The notes below the pieces were generated by a model. It did not search any database. It worked only from the letters and a program-made list of their open reading frames with translations, and was not told the origin of the DNA. A stretch of 64,000 bases of DNA, from positions 1 to 64,000 of the forward strand of contig JAEWEG010000066.1 of the NCBI GenBank assembly GCA_023389575.1, given 5' to 3'. The translations under genes were made by a program, and so were the position numbers. This DNA comes from Chloroflexota bacterium. GTDB taxonomy: Bacteria > Chloroflexota > Chloroflexia > Thermomicrobiales > UBA6265. Positions 60,611-64,000 of the stretch are shown here, piece after piece. The number at the start of each line of letters is the position of its first letter. Within the stretch, counting starts at the first letter, position 1.

Positions 60611-61723
60611 TCAGGCTCGCAATCGCTCCGCGACGGCATCGCCGAACGAAGACGTGGAGGCCGACCCGCCGAGCAGGTCGGGCGTGGTGACGCCGGCCGC
60701 GATGGTGTCGTACACCGCCGTTTCGAGCGCGGCGGCGTCCTGTTCCAGGCCGAGCGAAATCCGAAGCATCAACGCGGCCGACAGGAGCATACCGACCGGA
60801 TTTGCCTTGCCCTGACCGGCGATGTCGGGTGCGCTCCCATGGATGGGCTCGTACAGTCCCGGACGGCGGCCGCCTTCGACGGGCGCGCCAAGACTGGCCG
60901 ATGGCAGGACGCCGATCGAGCCCCCGAGCACTGACGCCTCGTCAGTCAGGATGTCGCCGAACATGTTCTCGGTCACGATCACGTCGTACGAAGACGGCGA
61001 TTGAATGAGCTTCATGGTCATCGCGTCCACCAGCATGTGTTCGAGCGTCACGTCTGGATAGTCCGCGGCCACCTCGGTGACAACGGTCCTCCACAGCCGC
61101 GACGACGAAAGCACGTTCGCCTTGTCCACGCTGGTGACCTTGCTCCGGCGCGAGCGCGCCAGATCAAACGCCAACCGGGCGATTCGCTCGATCTCATGTT
61201 CGCGATAGATGAGCGTGTCGACCGCCGCCCTGCCCCGCCGTTCCCGCCACTGGCGGGAAGGCGTGCCGAAGTAGAGCCCACCGGTGAGTTCACGCACGAC
61301 AAGAAGGTCGGTTCCACCGAGGATTTTCGGCTTGATCGGCGTCGCGTCGAGCAACGCATCCATCACCGCGACCGGGCGGAGGTTGGCATACAGCCCTAGC
61401 GCCTTGCGAATCTTCAGCAGCCCCTGTTCGGGGCGCGTGGCCGCCGACGGGTTGTCCCATTTCGGTCCACCCACCGCGCCCAGCAGGCTGGCGTCGGCGG
61501 CTCTGGTAACCTCGACGTCTTCGTCCCGCAGCGGCGTGCCGTGCTCGTCAATCGCGCAACCACCGATCAACAGGTCCTGATACGTGAACGTGTGTCCGCG
61601 TGTGGCGGCGACCGCATCAAGCGCCTTGCGCGCCTCGGCGACGACATCCGGCCCGACACCATCTCCAGCCAAAACGGCGATAGTGGCGGAGACTGGTCCA
61701 GTCGATTCGTTGGGTCCGGGCAT
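60611..61723 (-). CDS. leuB: 3-isopropylmalate dehydrogenase
   Basis: 370 residues. NAD-dependent oxidative decarboxylation in leucine synthesis. Motifs: LAGDGVGPDVVAEA, GAVGGPKWDNP, RELTGGLYFG, and EPIHGSAPDIAGQGKANP, which together carry the substrate-binding Arg/Lys/Tyr and the NAD site. ATG 61723 has GGAG 12 bases upstream. It is the last gene of leuC-leuD-leuB on the minus strand, 67 bases after leuD. leuA is not in the window. Confidence 0.97.
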   Translation of the reverse strand: MPGPNESTGPVSATIAVLAGDGVGPDVVAEARKALDAVAATRGHTFTYQDLLIGGCAIDEHGTPLRDEDVEVTRAADASLLGAVGGPKWDNPSAATRPEQGLLKIRKALGLYANLRPVAVMDALLDATPIKPKILGGTDLLVVRELTGGLYFGTPSRQWRERRGRAAVDTLIYREHEIERIARLAFDLARSRRSKVTSVDKANVLSSSRLWRTVVTEVAADYPDVTLEHMLVDAMTMKLIQSPSSYDVIVTENMFGDILTDEASVLGGSIGVLPSASLGAPVEGGRRPGLYEPIHGSAPDIAGQGKANPVGMLLSAALMLRISLGLEQDAAALETAVYDTIAAGVTTPDLLGGSASTSSFGDAVAERLRA

Positions 61724-61790
61724 GTTCGGCTTTCTCTCCTGTTGATGCGGTATCTGGGGTTATCGGGTGCGTCCTGAATCCTAAATCCGG

Positions 61791-62408
61791 TTATCCGGCG
61801 ATCGGAGCCGGGTTGTTGACCTGGGGTTTCCACGCTGGACGCTGCTGTTCGAACGCAGTTATGTCCTCTTCATGGCGCATCGTCAGGCCAATGTCGTCAA
61901 GACCTTCGAGCAGGCGATGCTGCGTGAAGTCGTCGAGTGGGAACGTCGTCTGCAGCCCCACGGCAGGAGCGGAGATCGTGCGGTTCGCCACGTCCACGAT
62001 CACCTCGAGAAACGGATGCTCGGCGGCCGCTTCCATCAGTTCGGCACCGAAGTCTTCCGGGACCACCACTGGCACCAGGCCCGACTTGGTGGCGTTGTTG
62101 CGGAAGATGTCTCCGAACTTGGGTGACACCACGGCCTTGAACCCGTAATCCATCAGCGCCCATACCGCATGTTCGCGAGACGAGCCCGTACCGAAGTTCG
62201 GGCCGGCGATCAGCACCGACCCACCTTCGAACTCGGGTTTGTTGAGCACGAAGTTCGGGTCAGACTCGCGCCAGGCGGCGAACAGCCCTTCTCCAAAGCC
62301 GGTGCGCTCCACCCGCTTGAGGTAGACGGCCGGAATGATCTGGTCGGTGTCGACATCGCTGCGTTCCAGCGGGACGGCCCGTCCTTCAATTTTCTTGACT
62401 GGTTCCAT
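61791..62408 (-). CDS. leuD: 3-isopropylmalate dehydratase, small subunit
   Basis: 205 residues. It pairs with LeuC to isomerise 2-isopropylmalate to 3-isopropylmalate. The swivel-domain markers DVDTDQIIPAVYLKR, GPNFGTGSSREHA and SPKFGDIFRNNA are intact. ATG 62408 follows GGGAG at 6 bases. It lies 18 bases after leuC. Confidence 0.97.
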   Translation of the reverse strand: MEPVKKIEGRAVPLERSDVDTDQIIPAVYLKRVERTGFGEGLFAAWRESDPNFVLNKPEFEGGSVLIAGPNFGTGSSREHAVWALMDYGFKAVVSPKFGDIFRNNATKSGLVPVVVPEDFGAELMEAAAEHPFLEVIVDVANRTISAPAVGLQTTFPLDDFTQHRLLEGLDDIGLTMRHEEDITAFEQQRPAWKPQVNNPAPIAG

Positions 62409-62426
62409 GATGCTCTCCCTCGTGCC

Positions 62427-63830
62427 CTACAGGTCGGCCGGCGTGCCGAAGGTGCCCAGCACCGCGGTCGCGGCCGCCACCTGCGGTGAAACGAGATGGG
62501 TTCGGCCACCCTTGCCCTGCCGGCCCTCGAAGTTGCGATTGCTCGTGGATGCGCATCGTTCGCCCGGCGCCAGTTGATCCGGGTTCATGCCCAAACACAT
62601 CGAGCATCCCGCCGCCCGCCATTCAAACCCGGCTGCGGTGAAGATACGGTCCAGTCCTTCACGTTCAGCCTGCGCCTTCACCCGCATCGATCCCGGAACC
62701 ACCATGCCTCGGACACTACTTGCTACGCGGCGGCCATCGAGGATGCTGGCGGCGGCGCGAAGGTCCTCGATTCGGCTATTCGTGCACGACCCGATGAAGA
62801 CAGTGTCGACCGGAATGCTCCGCATCGGCGTGCCAGCTTCGAGATTCATGTATTTCAGCGCGCGGGAAGCGGCATCACGATCGCCTGGAGTGGCGAACGT
62901 GGATGGATCGGGCACCGCCGAGTCGATCGAGACGACCTGGCCGGGATTCGTGCCCCAGGACACGAACGGCGACAGAGCGCTTCCGTCCAGAACCACCTCA
63001 CTGTCGAACTCAGCCCCCTCGTCGCTGGGCAGCGAGCGCCAGTGGTCGAGGGCGGCTTCCCACTCCTTGCCTTTGGGCGAGAACTCCTTGCCCTCGATAT
63101 AAGCAAACGTCTTGTCGTCGGGAGCGATCATGCCGGCCTTGGCGCCGCCCTCGATGGACATGTTGCAGATCGTCATCCGGCCTTCCATCGACAGGTTTCG
63201 AATGACCGATCCCCGGTATTCCACGATGGAACCCTGTCCACCGCCGGTACCAATCTTGCCGATGATCGCGAGAATGACGTCCTTGGCGGTGACGCCTTCC
63301 TTGAGTTCGCCGTCAACCGTGATCGCCATGGTTCGTGGCTTGTTCTGCGGAAGGGTCTGGGTGGCGAGTACATGCTCGACCTCGCTGGTGCCGATGCCGA
63401 AGGCCAGGGCGCCGAACGCACCATGTGTGGATGTGTGGCTGTCACCGCAGACGATCGTCGCGCCGGGCTGCGTCAGGCCAAACTCCGGGCCAATGACGTG
63501 CACGATTCCCTGTCCGGGGTCGCCCATCGGATGCAACCGTACACCGAACTCTCGGCAGTTCTCAGTCAACTTCCGGACCTGGGTGGCGGAGATCGGGTCG
63601 GCGATTGGCTGCCCGATGTTGATCGTCGGAACGTTGTGGTCGGCCGTGGCGATGGTGAGATCTGGCCGGCGAACCGGGCGGCCCGCCATCCGAAGTCCAT
63701 CGAACGCCTGGGGTGATGTCACTTCGTGGACAAGATGCAGGTCGATATACAGCAGGTCCGGCTCACCAGGCGCCGAACGGACGACATGCTGTTCCCAGAC
63801 TTTGTCCGAGAGGGTTTTGGGCGAAGACAC
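62427..63830 (-). CDS. leuC: 3-isopropylmalate dehydratase, large subunit
   Basis: 467 residues. An aconitase-type [4Fe-4S] enzyme. The three cluster cysteines are in GSCTNSR and GCSMCLGMN, and the substrate motif GDSHTSTHGAFGA is present. GTG 63830 (VSSPKTLSDKV) is preferred because GGAGG lies 8 bases upstream; ATG 63845 is in frame but has no ribosome site. It begins the leuCDB run, with the methyltransferase gene ending 64 bases upstream on the same strand. No T-box or leader peptide was recognised. Confidence 0.96.
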   Translation of the reverse strand: MSSPKTLSDKVWEQHVVRSAPGEPDLLYIDLHLVHEVTSPQAFDGLRMAGRPVRRPDLTIATADHNVPTINIGQPIADPISATQVRKLTENCREFGVRLHPMGDPGQGIVHVIGPEFGLTQPGATIVCGDSHTSTHGAFGALAFGIGTSEVEHVLATQTLPQNKPRTMAITVDGELKEGVTAKDVILAIIGKIGTGGGQGSIVEYRGSVIRNLSMEGRMTICNMSIEGGAKAGMIAPDDKTFAYIEGKEFSPKGKEWEAALDHWRSLPSDEGAEFDSEVVLDGSALSPFVSWGTNPGQVVSIDSAVPDPSTFATPGDRDAASRALKYMNLEAGTPMRSIPVDTVFIGSCTNSRIEDLRAAASILDGRRVASSVRGMVVPGSMRVKAQAEREGLDRIFTAAGFEWRAAGCSMCLGMNPDQLAPGERCASTSNRNFEGRQGKGGRTHLVSPQVAAATAVLGTFGTPADL

Positions 63831-63893
63831 GGCTTGAGCCTCCATGGGCGGTGGTACCCAGAACGGTTCAATACGTCCTGGAGTCAGGTGAAA

Positions 63894-64000
63894 TCAGTCA
63901 ATCGAGCGTCGTCCAGCGAACGCCGCCAGCTCTAGCGCCTTGAAAAAACAGTCGACATCGACGTAGCCGAGGTCACGGAGCCATTGGCACTGGTCCTCGA
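63894..64000 (-). CDS. C-terminal end of a class I SAM-dependent methyltransferase (cut by the window edge)
   Basis: Only the last 34 codons are present, reading from EDQCQWLRDLGYVDVDC to LELAAFAGRRSID and a TGA at 63894-63896. The pattern (EDQ, WLRDLGY, VDC, then aromatic and AAFAGR) is the usual C-terminus of small class I methyltransferases of the cmoA-like group. The N-terminal SAM site is outside the window, so family and substrate remain open. Confidence 0.6.
   Translation of the reverse strand, partial: EDQCQWLRDLGYVDVDCFFKALELAAFAGRRSID

Noticed and set aside
62496..63716. Plus-strand open frame of 406 codons opposite leuC
   Set aside because: A shadow of leuC, which has all cluster cysteines and a good ribosome site.

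Overview
The window looks like chromosomal, housekeeping-rich DNA from a GC-rich bacterium, most likely a Chloroflexota of the Thermomicrobia/Sphaerobacter type. The reasons are family-level: a CIRCE-controlled groESL with a GGM-tailed GroEL, a four-S1-domain ribosomal S1 protein with an Ala/Glu-rich tail, a shikimate kinase/dehydroquinate synthase fusion, a thioredoxin-reductase-like ferredoxin-NADP reductase, a LytR-CpsA-Psr protein with an N-terminal zinc ribbon, and many GTG/TTG starts. The placement is inference; no 16S or other marker was searched. I see no insertion sequence, phage, CRISPR array or origin.

Layout. 0.2-9 kb: a C26-type glutamine amidotransferase; an hsp20-lon pair joined by an ATGA overlap; a UbiA-family prenyltransferase behind a membrane-anchored DUF4015 glycosidase-like protein; a polyprenyl diphosphate synthase. 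9-16 kb: a five-gene minus-strand run (lspA, rluD, glycerate 2-kinase, TPP enzyme, nucleoside hydrolase), mostly with 4-base overlaps, divergent from murG. 16-24 kb: radA, clpC, an S1-family protein, a class V aminotransferase, a YfcE-type phosphodiesterase and a small holin-family membrane protein. 24-35 kb: an HxlR regulator, a UbiB-like kinase, trpS, ferredoxin-NADP reductase, an orphan sensor histidine kinase, a secreted protein, miaB and a TPR protein.

35-45 kb: a small SWIM-type zinc-finger gene behind a long structured leader; a cyclic-di-AMP receptor gene; adenosine-kinase-like, ahcY and metK genes that together make up much of the activated methyl cycle; the aroK-aroB fusion; a DUF697-like membrane protein; malate dehydrogenase. 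45-53 kb: five tRNA genes in two blocks around a rhodanese-type sulfurtransferase, a CpsB-type PHP phosphatase, a three-cysteine ferredoxin, a YigZ-family protein, malate:quinone oxidoreductase, an LCP protein and a YdjM-like membrane protein. 53-64 kb: groEL/groES under a CIRCE element, a secreted duplicated-domain protein with a long Asp/Ala linker, an aminotransferase with a Rid protein, greA with an overlapping 2H phosphoesterase, leuCDB, and the end of a methyltransferase gene cut by the window edge.

Regulation visible in the sequence: several good sigma-70-type promoters, whose -10 box is most often TATACT; the CIRCE operator over the groES promoter; an inverted repeat upstream of clpC that is neither CIRCE nor CtsR-like; and many perfect-stem hairpins between genes whose arms begin with A and end with T, so that they can act in both directions. 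There is no clearly new multi-gene system here. The most unusual items are the S1 protein with a C-terminal sunset-like domain, the attenuator-like leader before the SWIM gene, the clpC operator candidate and the Asp/Ala-linker protein beside groESL.
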